The position numbers were made by a program, and so were the translations under genes. The notes beneath the pieces were generated by a model, which was given only the letters and a program-made list of their open reading frames with translations, searched no databases and was not told the origin of the DNA. Positions 56,188 to 64,000 of a stretch of 64,000 bases of DNA are shown in pieces. How positions within the stretch are numbered: the stretch's first letter is position 1; each line of letters opens with the position of its first letter. Origin of the DNA: Chloroflexi bacterium AL-N1 (GTDB lineage: Bacteria; Chloroflexota; Chloroflexia; Chloroflexales; Roseiflexaceae); contig WYDT01000003.1 in NCBI GenBank assembly GCA_013122435.1, positions 432,126 through 496,125 on the forward strand, read 5' to 3'.

Positions 56188-59100
56188 CTATGGAAAGAAG
56201 TTCCACGACGGCCACTCCACGTTTGGATCGTCTCGAATTGCGTCAATACCGTTGTCGATGCCCACGCTGCCAGCCGACACCAGGGGCTGTGAGAAGATAT
56301 CGTAGTTTTCATAGTTGAACAGCACGACCCAGTTGATGTTATCGCTGCGATGCACAAAATTCGTTCTGGTGCCACTCAGCAGACCGCCGTGGTTTGCGTT
56401 CGCCTGGAGCGGATATTCGCGCCCGACGGCAACCCCCATCTCGACACCATTGACCAGCAGCGTCTCGCCCGATTGGAACGAGCCGCCCTGGAGCGTGTTG
56501 ATTTTCAGCACGCCAGACGAAACGTTGCTCGGGCCATTTTCCACCACTCTGGCATAGGCGAGGCTCTGCGCCCCCCAAATCTCGTCGCCAGCCAGAAACT
56601 GCTGTGGCGCACCCGTAAATCGCAGCGTGTGCGTATACGAATCGCTACTCCCAACGTTCCAGCCCAGCCCGTAGCTTGCCTCGCCGTCCGGCTGCAGATA
56701 GGCCAGATCAATTTCCTTTGTGGGAACAGCGCCCGTCCGCATCATGACGTAGTAGAGCGGCTCGTCGGTAAAGCTAATCAGCGGCTGCCAGTCGAGTGGT
56801 GCGTCAAAACGAATAGTGGCTTCACCATCTGAATCGGCAATGCTAAAGCTCTCGCTGCCGTCATCGAGCGCGTGCTCATCCTCGGTGATCGGCTTCCAGC
56901 CGTCGTGCGACCAGTAAAAGAGTTCGAGTTGGTAGCCATCGCCGGTGATGGCGTCGCCACTGCCGTCGGTCTCGTACCCAACCGTGATGGTCCCGAAGGG
57001 TGACAGACCTTTGCCCACGTGTAGCACATCCTCTAGGTCTATGCTATCCGGCAACGGCAGCGGCGTGTTGTGCACCGTCCGTGCTTCAACGCTGTAATCC
57101 GTCCAGTTGCCGTTGCTTTGTCCAAAGAAGACGCGACGTGCGCGGTTGTCGGGCCGCGACCACATCTGCTGGCGGCTGGCTTCGTTCAGCAGCTCATCCT
57201 GCTCCACCGCAACCAAGAGGCGCACCAGGTCGGGTGCTGTGGAGACCCAGCCACCGTGCGAATCCATCGGCGGAAGATTATAACCACCATAGGGGCCGGG
57301 CACAATGTCAGCGTGTTCCGACAAACAGAGCATTCGCAGCGGGTGTGAGTCCGCAAAGCCAAGCCGACTGAAGGTCATAGGATTGGTGGGTTCGTAGTAG
57401 GTCACCTCGTTCGGGTGGCGCTCACTGTACAGATTGCCCGTCAGCAGCGTGTTGTTGATGTTGAGCGGAGTGAAGATCTGCCGCCGCACGTAGTCGTCAT
57501 AGCTCTGCCCGCTTACCCGTTCGATAATGCGCCCGAGTAGCGTGTAGCCAAAGTTGGAGTAGGCATGTGCCCAACCCGGATCGTGGTTCAGCTCCTTGGT
57601 GCTGGCAAAGTCGATGATCGGCTGCACGGTTGTGGGCAGTACGGGCGGCTCTTGACTGGCGCAAACATCAAAATCGGATTCGACGGTGTAATCGTCCGAG
57701 AGCTTGCGGTTCCAGCCGCCGGTGTGCTGGAGCAGTTGACGCGTGGTCACTTGCTCGATGCGCTGATCAGTCCAGTTTGCGCCGTCGAAGAGGCTGGCCA
57801 TCTCGGCAATGCTGGCGACTGGCTGATCGAGCCGAAATCGCCCTTCCTGGCTCAATTTCATGATTGCCATGGCGGTGATCGGTTTTGACATGCTGGCAAT
57901 GCGCATCTTGCTGTTGGGCTGTACGGGTGCGGCCCGCGGGTCATCCCACGTGTAGCCGCGGGCGAGCACAAGACGACCGTCTACGGCGATGGCAAGCGTG
58001 CCACCAGGGATGTTATGCTGGCGCATGTACGCTTCCATGCGTGCGTCGAACTCTTGCTCGAAGGCGGCAAGCGTAGCCCGCTGGTCGCTGTTGGGGTCGT
58101 TGATTGTGTTGATTTGCTCCACCTGCCACCTACGCGTCGATGGGTATGCCACCCAGACCGAAGCATAGCCAGAGGCACCACCGAACCCATCCAGGCTGAT
58201 CGGGTAGTAGCGGTCCGGTGCCAGGTCGTTGCGTTGTAGTTCGTTCCACACCTGCTCCTCTGCATCGTATTGCAACACGAGCCGGTACTGGTGGCTGTGC
58301 ATCAGAAACGATTGACCGACCAGCGGCGGACAGTTGATAAAAAGACAGAAGGCGTCCAGCTCCTCTTGCGTATCAAAAGCGGGCGTATTGAGGTTCCACG
58401 TGCGTAGCCGCAGGTTGCCGCCTGCCTGCTCGACAAAGTTCATTGTGTCGCCGGGTCGCGTCCGCAGCACCACGATATCGCCGTGCTGAAAGATGTTGTT
58501 GTTTGGGTAGCCCTGAATCCCGTCGAGCGTAATCGTGTCGCCTGCCACAATAGCGTGTAGCTCCAGATGGGCAATGCGGAACGGCTCCCCAAAGTCAGTA
58601 TTGTCCAGTGTGAGCAGGCCGGGCACAACGATCTTGGACTCGCCTAACGCTGTCTGTGCGCTGGCTTTGACTTGATACTCGGTCGAGTTTTGGTTAAGGA
58701 AACCCTCCCACTGTACAAAATCGCAATCGTCTACACCAGCCACCGAGGATGTTTCTACCTCCACCCACGTCGCTGCATAGCGACGCTCGAACTCTTCATC
58801 GTCGCCTTCCTCGGTGTCTACCTGATAGCTGCTGACTTGCAGCAGTCGGTAACCATCATCGGTGCGCTCGCGCCAGCTATCCGTATTGGTCGTCATATCC
58901 GTTGCCGCCTGGCGTGTCTGGCCGTCGTTGACCCAAATGGCCGAGAAGGTGGGTGATTCGCCGTTAGTGTGGCCCGACACCCAGATCGGGTAAAAGCCGC
59001 CATCTGCCCGGCTGTCCATCTCGGTCAGCAGCGTTTCTTCGCTCACGCCGTGAATGCCGTTGTAGAGCGTATCGTCTTGGTTGCGAATCCAGACAACGAT

Positions 59101-59850
59101 GTAAAGCGGGTTGCTGCCGGAGCCGTAAGCGTCAATCGCAATTGGACGGAAGCCAGCGTCATCAAACTCGACAAAGGCGGCCTGATAGTCTGCGCCTGTC
59201 ATGCCGAGACGCAGCCCCCAGTTTCCCGCCAGCCCGATCTCGTCCTGAATCCAGATCACGTGGTAGCGGATGTCGCTGCCCTCGCCTTCGGCGCTAATCG
59301 AAATGGGGCGAAACCCAGCATTGCCAAGCTGTGTGCCGACCGCAAAAAATGTCGCTTCATTCATGTTGTGCCGCGATACCCATGCGTCGGGCCGTGGTGG
59401 CGCACTGGGACAATCGAAACTCGGCACTTGATTAGTGCGAGCAGCCGGCAGTGTGGGCGCATCAGTCACGGGCGTACCCATCATGGATCGCATGGAACTG
59501 GTGCTTGCTGCAACACTTTGCGCTGCACCTGAGCTATTTGAAAGCAGCGGAAGAAAGATTTGATGGTCGGTTACAGCAGGGCCCAAGTCGGGAATGTTAT
59601 CGCCTGCGCCGAAACTCAAATTGGTGCGGTTGGACGTGCGATTGAGAACGGGTTGTCGTTCAACGTCATCAATCATCGGCGGTGCCACATCGTTTGTCGA
59701 TGGAACAAAGATGGGATCTTGCGGCAGATCGGGTAACGGCGGAGCGGGCTGTGTATAGGCGTGTGGCGCGGCGAGCAATGTCGCCAGCAGAAGCAGCACG
59801 CCACACGAAACAAGCACGGCTCGACCACGGGCAAGCGGCTGGTGAGTCAT
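56188..59850 (-). CDS. Large secreted serine hydrolase, polyglycine-hydrolase-like
   Basis: 1220 residues. After a signal peptide and a low-complexity linker containing IFLPLLSNSS comes a set of about four 50-residue repeats (about 165-380; GFRPISISAEG, GFRPIAIDAYG, GFYPIWVSGH, GYRLLQVSSY, each followed by a VIW/AIW strand) that look like the bacterial tandem repeat domain BTRD1 of fungal polyglycine hydrolases. The beta-lactamase-fold domain has S653-M-S-K656, Y764-S-N and H1154-G-G. A further domain is inserted before HGG. Polyglycine hydrolases cut Gly-rich linkers of chitinases, so an endopeptidase acting on secreted proteins is plausible. Start 59850 follows GGGGGAACG. Confidence 0.83.
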   Translation of the reverse strand: MTHQPLARGRAVLVSCGVLLLLATLLAAPHAYTQPAPPLPDLPQDPIFVPSTNDVAPPMIDDVERQPVLNRTSNRTNLSFGAGDNIPDLGPAVTDHQIFLPLLSNSSGAAQSVAASTSSMRSMMGTPVTDAPTLPAARTNQVPSFDCPSAPPRPDAWVSRHNMNEATFFAVGTQLGNAGFRPISISAEGEGSDIRYHVIWIQDEIGLAGNWGLRLGMTGADYQAAFVEFDDAGFRPIAIDAYGSGSNPLYIVVWIRNQDDTLYNGIHGVSEETLLTEMDSRADGGFYPIWVSGHTNGESPTFSAIWVNDGQTRQAATDMTTNTDSWRERTDDGYRLLQVSSYQVDTEEGDDEEFERRYAATWVEVETSSVAGVDDCDFVQWEGFLNQNSTEYQVKASAQTALGESKIVVPGLLTLDNTDFGEPFRIAHLELHAIVAGDTITLDGIQGYPNNNIFQHGDIVVLRTRPGDTMNFVEQAGGNLRLRTWNLNTPAFDTQEELDAFCLFINCPPLVGQSFLMHSHQYRLVLQYDAEEQVWNELQRNDLAPDRYYPISLDGFGGASGYASVWVAYPSTRRWQVEQINTINDPNSDQRATLAAFEQEFDARMEAYMRQHNIPGGTLAIAVDGRLVLARGYTWDDPRAAPVQPNSKMRIASMSKPITAMAIMKLSQEGRFRLDQPVASIAEMASLFDGANWTDQRIEQVTTRQLLQHTGGWNRKLSDDYTVESDFDVCASQEPPVLPTTVQPIIDFASTKELNHDPGWAHAYSNFGYTLLGRIIERVSGQSYDDYVRRQIFTPLNINNTLLTGNLYSERHPNEVTYYEPTNPMTFSRLGFADSHPLRMLCLSEHADIVPGPYGGYNLPPMDSHGGWVSTAPDLVRLLVAVEQDELLNEASRQQMWSRPDNRARRVFFGQSNGNWTDYSVEARTVHNTPLPLPDSIDLEDVLHVGKGLSPFGTITVGYETDGSGDAITGDGYQLELFYWSHDGWKPITEDEHALDDGSESFSIADSDGEATIRFDAPLDWQPLISFTDEPLYYVMMRTGAVPTKEIDLAYLQPDGEASYGLGWNVGSSDSYTHTLRFTGAPQQFLAGDEIWGAQSLAYARVVENGPSNVSSGVLKINTLQGGSFQSGETLLVNGVEMGVAVGREYPLQANANHGGLLSGTRTNFVHRSDNINWVVLFNYENYDIFSQPLVSAGSVGIDNGIDAIRDDPNVEWPSWNFFP

Positions 59851-59981
59851 CACGTTCCCCCTTATGTGAAAGCCAAAAAAGATCTTCATGAAGTGAATAG
59901 GGTGTGTTTACAATGAGGTGGAGTAGGTCGGGACGAGCCACCGTGTGAACGATTTCGCTCGTCTCCTCCTGAACAACACAC

Positions 59982-60392
59982 TCAAATATTTACACGTCGT
60001 TGATAGAGCAGTAGAACATCCGAGATGCCAATGTCATTATTTTCGTCGTCAAATATAGAATGGTCCATTAGGATGAAACGGATGCGGTTCTCCGCGCCCG
60101 GTACAAACATACTGCCGTTGAGAAACTCATGATGAGAGCGGACGACGTTTGACGCGGCAAACGTTACGTCGATCTGTACATTTTGTCCGGTGTTATCCGG
60201 GTTGATCCAAAGTTGAAGATCGGTTTCCTGACGCGCGCGGTATTTGAACTGAATTACGGGTTTTGCTAGGTTTGTGCCGGTGACAAAATCGCTGGGCAAC
60301 TGAAAGGTGAGATCAATCGCGTTGGGCGTGCCATCAAATCGACGCGAGCCATCTTGTAAGGTCAGGTAATCTGTCAGTGTTACTTCAGCCAT
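59982..60392 (-). CDS. Small beta-rich protein, type A
   Basis: 136 residues with no signal peptide, mostly alternating beta pattern (VIQFKYRARQETDLQLWIN, VQIDVTFAASNVV). The C-terminal part (FVPGAENRIRFILMDHSIFDDENNDIGISDVLLLYQ) parallels that of the next gene (LRGGTNNLQITRVGNDNFLVKDMVIHW), so the two look like distant paralogs. The shape suggests a jelly-roll or lectin-like module. It lies upstream of, and in the same direction as, the large hydrolase. Function unknown. Confidence 0.6.
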   Translation of the reverse strand: MAEVTLTDYLTLQDGSRRFDGTPNAIDLTFQLPSDFVTGTNLAKPVIQFKYRARQETDLQLWINPDNTGQNVQIDVTFAASNVVRSHHEFLNGSMFVPGAENRIRFILMDHSIFDDENNDIGISDVLLLYQRRVNI

Positions 60393-60588
60393 TAGAAACG
60401 CTCCTTGTTGATATTAGACTTTTTGAGAATTGGAGTGGCGCGACTCGCGTCCCTCGCACCCGCTTGCTCTCTTTTGCAAGGCGAAATTATCTTCGGGCGC
60501 ATACGAGAGACGCTAGACCGACCAGTTCCTGCAACTTGTTTGTACAGATCCAGTCTGCTGGCCGGATGACGAAACAGAACTACGTCCT
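60393..60588. other. Gap between the two beta-rich protein genes
   Basis: No gene or hairpin of note in about 195 bases. Confidence 0.4.
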
Positions 60589-60954
60589 CTACGGAGCCTC
60601 GCGCCAATGGATGACCATATCCTTCACGAGGAAGTTGTCATTCCCCACGCGTGTAATTTGAAGATTGTTTGTCCCTCCTCGCAAAACATTCGGCTGAATG
60701 CGGTCCATGTAGGTCAGCCAGGCGTTTGAGTCGCCGGGAGCTTCCGGGATGTCGAAGCCGCTCAGGTCCTGGCCGTTGATCTGAATTCGATGGCTCGCCG
60801 TATCAACGCTTCGCACGGTAATGAGCAAGTATCCTGGATCTTCTGCAAGGGATTGCCCGGAAGCTAGCTCGACGCGAAAATCTGTCTCAAAAACGGGGGA
60901 ATTTACGGTGAACTCGTGATTGACGGGAATGTAGTTGAAGTCGCTTCTTGCCAT
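60589..60954 (-). CDS. Small beta-rich protein, type B
   Basis: 121 residues, no signal peptide (MARSDFNYIPVNHEF). Probable beta sandwich (YLLITVRSVDTASHRIQINGQ). Its C-terminus resembles the neighbouring 136-residue protein. GGAGACACG precedes the ATG. It is the first gene of the leftward hydrolase group and faces the regulator at 61096 across a short divergent promoter region. Confidence 0.6.
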   Translation of the reverse strand: MARSDFNYIPVNHEFTVNSPVFETDFRVELASGQSLAEDPGYLLITVRSVDTASHRIQINGQDLSGFDIPEAPGDSNAWLTYMDRIQPNVLRGGTNNLQITRVGNDNFLVKDMVIHWREAP

Positions 60955-61043
60955 GATCGTGTCTCCTTATTTCTATGTTGCTTATAAGATGTATTACACC
61001 ACACATGCGCCTGCCTGTGGGATCGCCTTGTGATACAATGGTT

Positions 61044-61062
61044 GACACAAAAAGTGACACAA
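61044..61062. promoter_or_regulatory. Direct repeat in the divergent promoter region
   Basis: GACACAA occurs at 61044-61050 and 61056-61062, 12 bases apart, about one helical turn. The first overlaps a TTGACA. It may be bound by the XRE-type regulator that starts at 61096. Confidence 0.4.
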
Positions 61063-61095
61063 CGTGCTCCGTCGGTGCGTGTTCAGGCAAAGCAG

Positions 61096-63429
61096 ATGAG
61101 TGAACTATACTCCTTCAGCGACTGGCTCCGTCAGCGTCGCAAAGCATTGGACTTAACCCAAAAAGAACTGGCCGCACGCGTCAGCTGCTCTGTCGTGACC
61201 ATCCGCCGTATCGAATCGGGTGTGCGCCAACCGTCCAAGCATCTGGCAGCGCTATTGGCGGAGGCACTTGACATTTCGTCACCGGAGCAGGCGCGTTTTG
61301 TACAGGCTGCACGTGGTCAATTGGCAGCGAGTCGTCTGCTCAATCCATCGACAAGTATCCCCGCAGCAATGACGTCGTCCGCGCTTTCGCCAGCGACAGG
61401 ACGCCGCACCAACCTGCGCGCACCGCTTACCCCGCTGATTGGTCGCCAGCGCACCGTGGAACAGGTCGTGGCGCTGCTACGCACACCAGACGTGCGCCTG
61501 GTCACCTTGACAGGGCCGGGTGGCGTGGGCAAAACGCGTGTCGGGTTGCGCGTGGCGGCGGAATTGGTTGATGACTTTGCCGATGGCGTTTACTTCGTCG
61601 ATCTTGCCCCTGTCGGCGACGCGGCGCTGGTGGCCCCAACGATTGCAAAGGTGCTGGGGCGCAAAGAGGTGACAGAGCAGCCGCTCATTGACAATCTGAT
61701 CGGTTACCTGCACACGAAGCGGATGCTGCTGCTGCTCGACAACGTTGAGCACGTCATCAACGCCGCACCGCTGATCGCCCAGTTGCTGGCGGAGGCACCC
61801 GGCCTGCATGTGCTGGTGACGAGCCGTACTTCGTTGCAGTTGGCGGGCGAATACGGGTTTGCTGTATCGCCGCTCATCCTGCCCAATGGGGACGGCACGA
61901 TTGCCGTTAAGCGACTGTGCGATTACGAGGCAACCGCGCTGTTCGTTGAGCGTGTACAGTCGGCCAGCCAGAAAATCCAACTCGATGCAGCAATCATATC
62001 GGTCATCGTTGAGATTTGTCGACGTTTGGAGGGGTTGCCGCTGGCGATTGAGCTGGCGGCGGCCAATGTGGGTGTGCTTTCCGTACAGCAGATCGCCGCA
62101 CGGCTCGATGCAGGCATACAGCTTTCGTCCACGGCAACCCACGCTGCCCTGGCACGACACCGGACGCTGGAGGCGACGTTTGAGTGGAGCTATCGCTTGC
62201 TCTCCGAAAACGCACGTGCGGTGCTGCGACGGCTGTCGATCTTCACAGGCGGCTGGTCGCTGGAGGCAGCGGAGGCGATCTGCGTGGGGGATGGGGTTGT
62301 GGCAGGGGAGGTGCTGGCGCTGCTCTCAGAACTCATTCGCAAATCGCTGATTTCCATGCAGGTGCAGCACGAGCACGCCCGCTACCAGATGTTGGAGATG
62401 GTGCGCCAATTCGCCCGCACAAAGCTGGCCGAGGCGGGCGAGACTGCGCGGGTGCGTGAGCAGCACCGCGCCTTTTTCGCGCATTTCGTCGCGCAGGCCA
62501 AGTCGCATCTCATTGCAGCCGATCAGGTCACGTGGTTCGAGCACCTGGAAGCCAATTTGGATAATGTACGCGCCGCGCTGGATGCATCGCTGGCGCACGC
62601 CGAAGCGGATGGCGCAATCGCAAGTGCCGTGCAGGCACTGACAATGACCGCCGATCTGGAGCGCTTCTGGGCGCTGCGCGGTTACAACAGCGAGGGATTG
62701 GCGCAGATAGCGCGGGCGCTGGCGCTGCGTGCGGCGCACGAGCCAGAAGCCGCCCTCGTCCGTGCACACGCGCTCAATGCGGCGGGCGTGTTGCTGCTGC
62801 TGGTGGGGCGCTACAGCGAGGCGGTGCGGCTGTTCGAGGAAGCGCTCGCCGTGGGTGAAGCGCACGGAGACGATGTGACGCAGCTTGTGTCAATGCGTAA
62901 CCTGGGGACGAACGCCGTGCTTCAGCACCAGCTTGAAGAGGGAGTAGGCTGGCTGACGCGCTGCCTGCCGCTGGCCGAAGCCGTCGGTGAAGCTGGTCGC
63001 TACAGCCATGCCTGGGCACTGATGGTACTGGGCGGTGCGGCCTATTTACAGGAACAGTATGGGGAAGCGCAGCGGCAACTCGAGCAGAGCGTGGCGCTGT
63101 TGCACACGATTGGCGATATCAACATGCTGGCGCTCTCGCTGCGTCGATTGGGGCAGATTGCGCTCCAGCACACCGAATTCGAGTGCGCCGAGGCACTGCT
63201 GCGGGAGAGTCTCGAACTCAACGCCACCATCGGCAGCCTCAGCGGCATGGCTGCGTGTCTGGCCGCGCTAGCAGGCATTCCACTGGCTCAGGGTAATCCC
63301 ACCGAGGCGCGACGTCTGTTGGAGGAGGCACAGTCGTTACTCGACGAAACAGCCGATCAGCTCACGGTGGTGGACCGTCAGATGTTGATGGGACACTGGA
63401 AGCGCCTGGAGGTGCAGCAGCCACCCTAA
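61096..63429 (+). CDS. XRE-type regulator with NB-ARC ATPase and TPR repeats
   Basis: About 777 residues. An N-terminal XRE helix-turn-helix (SDWLRQRRKALDLTQKELAARVSCSVVTIRRIESG) is followed by a linker, an NB-ARC STAND ATPase (Walker A LTGPGGVGKTRV near 155, Walker B MLLLLDNVEHV, sensor region LVTSRTSLQL, GLPLAIELAAANVGVLS) and TPR repeats to the end. Such proteins are signal-triggered transcription regulators. Start 61096 (MSELYSF) leaves the usual short lead before the HTH; an upstream GTG at 61030 is less likely. Divergent from the hydrolase genes, it is their probable regulator. Confidence 0.85.
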   Translation: MSELYSFSDWLRQRRKALDLTQKELAARVSCSVVTIRRIESGVRQPSKHLAALLAEALDISSPEQARFVQAARGQLAASRLLNPSTSIPAAMTSSALSPATGRRTNLRAPLTPLIGRQRTVEQVVALLRTPDVRLVTLTGPGGVGKTRVGLRVAAELVDDFADGVYFVDLAPVGDAALVAPTIAKVLGRKEVTEQPLIDNLIGYLHTKRMLLLLDNVEHVINAAPLIAQLLAEAPGLHVLVTSRTSLQLAGEYGFAVSPLILPNGDGTIAVKRLCDYEATALFVERVQSASQKIQLDAAIISVIVEICRRLEGLPLAIELAAANVGVLSVQQIAARLDAGIQLSSTATHAALARHRTLEATFEWSYRLLSENARAVLRRLSIFTGGWSLEAAEAICVGDGVVAGEVLALLSELIRKSLISMQVQHEHARYQMLEMVRQFARTKLAEAGETARVREQHRAFFAHFVAQAKSHLIAADQVTWFEHLEANLDNVRAALDASLAHAEADGAIASAVQALTMTADLERFWALRGYNSEGLAQIARALALRAAHEPEAALVRAHALNAAGVLLLLVGRYSEAVRLFEEALAVGEAHGDDVTQLVSMRNLGTNAVLQHQLEEGVGWLTRCLPLAEAVGEAGRYSHAWALMVLGGAAYLQEQYGEAQRQLEQSVALLHTIGDINMLALSLRRLGQIALQHTEFECAEALLRESLELNATIGSLSGMAACLAALAGIPLAQGNPTEARRLLEEAQSLLDETADQLTVVDRQMLMGHWKRLEVQQPP

Positions 63430-63925
63430 CAATCTGGGGTTCATCTGCAGCCCCGTATGAAGAAAGGCAACCATGCCGAAAGCATCGTGTCTTCACGAGC
63501 ACATAGTACCAGTGCGTGTGCTCAATAGATCGCTTCAAACGCGGTAACGGTGAACGTGCGTTGATAGGCACGCCTGCACCCGAAGATAGTGTCGCATGGC
63601 CTTCTCCCTCGCAGCCTAACCTGGCGGAGGGACGGAGCACAGCGCACTCCGTTCCTCCACTAAACTACTTTTTAACCCTGATGTGGCCGATGACACGCAT
63701 GAGTGAGCAACCACTTTCTATTGCTGATATCCTGCGCTTACGTGAATCTCCCGATCCGATTCCTTCAATCATGTCTACTGATGATCAATAAGTATAGCCA
63801 AGAGTGCTATTAGACTACTTTTTCTATACTCCTATAGAGCACTGCTACATTTTGATGTTGAGGTATACCAAACCACCAATTGAAAAATGACACGCTGGTT
63901 GGAAGTGTAAAGGATATTTGATGAT
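63430..63925. other. Intergenic region, right end of the island
   Basis: No convincing gene. A 30-codon frame at 63699-63791 (MSEQPLSIADILRLRESPDP...) has protein-like composition but no ribosome site. GC content drops after about 63,650, so the island's compositional edge lies here, roughly 250 bases before the right repeat. Confidence 0.4.
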
Positions 63926-64000
63926 ACTCACGAAGTCTGGGTCAACCACTCGGCGGGTTTCCAATCGGTATTCCCAAGTGGGAGGGTGAAAGAGAAAGTG
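63926..64000. repeat. Right direct repeat of the island
   Basis: Matches the left copy at 53701-53775 in 74 of 75 bases and runs on past the window edge. Confidence 0.95.
63928..64000 (-). CDS. Histidine kinase, C-terminal end (partial)
   Basis: The minus-strand frame ending in TGA at 63928-63930 encodes the same last residues as the fragment at 53703. It enters from the right edge and is probably the intact parent gene, but only about 24 codons are visible. Confidence 0.7.
   Translation of the reverse strand, partial: TFSFTLPLGNTDWKPAEWLTQTS

Noticed and set aside
61477..62160. Minus-strand open frame opposite the NB-ARC domain
   Set aside because: Shadow of a GC-rich gene with intact Walker motifs; composition is Arg/Gln/Cys-rich and unlike a protein.
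54776..63429. Beta-lactam resistance genes
   Set aside because: The two serine hydrolases share the SxxK/YxN fold but have large inserts and repeats unlike AmpC; the family includes esterases and peptidases, and nothing suggests drug hydrolysis.
63516..63791. Protein-coding gene in the right intergenic region
   Set aside because: No ribosome site, biased composition in its first half, and only the last 30 codons look protein-like.
53701..64000. Transposon or integrative element with its own recombinase
   Set aside because: No transposase, integrase or terminal inverted repeats were found between the direct repeats, so a mechanism cannot be claimed.

Overview
The window looks like chromosome of a mesophilic member of the Chloroflexota (Chloroflexia). 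Three things point there. Two large secreted proteins carry the motif FLPLI or FLPLL that is common in exported proteins of this phylum, in one case at the extreme C-terminus. There are a STAND-BTAD regulator, a DUF4058 protein and a PAS-STAS (RsbR-like) protein of types frequent there. Base composition is mixed at roughly 50% GC. The genus cannot be fixed from the sequence. No insertion sequence, CRISPR array, phage module or replication origin was seen. All identifications rest on reading motifs; nothing was searched against a database.

Layout. 1-6.7 kb: a decayed galactoside locus (sugar ABC permease, sugar-binding lipoprotein, galT, galK, alpha-galactosidase), every gene broken by stops or frameshifts. 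6.7-7.3 kb: three tandem 104-bp repeats next to a GH16 glycosidase remnant. 7.9-12.8 kb: a STAND-BTAD regulator with a duplicated 3' tail, then a tight cluster of a short secreted peptide, a 93-residue protein and a kinase-like protein without its phosphorylatable histidine. 13-19.4 kb: a lipase-fold hydrolase, acetyl-CoA synthetase, a DUF4058 protein and a PrpE-type acyl-CoA synthetase. 19.4-28.5 kb: an iron and heme island with DtxR- and Fur-family regulators, an iron-uptake-type lipoprotein, an IsdG-like monooxygenase, peptide deformylase, and hmuV-hmuT-hmuU behind a promoter that carries a DtxR-type box, followed by small membrane proteins and a nitroreductase. 28.7-32.5 kb: a translationally coupled flavin monooxygenase, haloalkane-dehalogenase-like hydrolase, membrane protein and TetR repressor, with a palindromic operator inside the promoter. 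32.9-37.1 kb: an MDR oxidoreductase, two tandem alanine tRNAs, an orphan McrC-like DUF2357 nuclease and a cell-wall amidase. 37.4-46.6 kb: stress and envelope genes (tandem Usp, flavodoxin, PAS-STAS, ICMT-type methyltransferase, sucrose phosphorylase) mixed with broken genes. 46.6-52.7 kb: metG preceded by a methionine-rich leader ORF and an intrinsic terminator, a HEPN-like/CBS fusion, an amidase and a peroxiredoxin. 53.7-64 kb: a GC-richer block with two very large secreted serine hydrolases of the beta-lactamase fold (one polyglycine-hydrolase-like), two small beta-rich proteins and a divergent XRE/NB-ARC/TPR regulator, bracketed by direct repeats of a histidine-kinase 3' end.

The strongest leads are the metG leader (46.6-46.9 kb), the repeat-flanked hydrolase island (53.7-63.9 kb), the secreted peptide/pseudokinase cluster (11.2-12.8 kb), the two operator-in-promoter arrangements (23.7 and 32.5 kb), and the wholesale decay of the galactoside operon.
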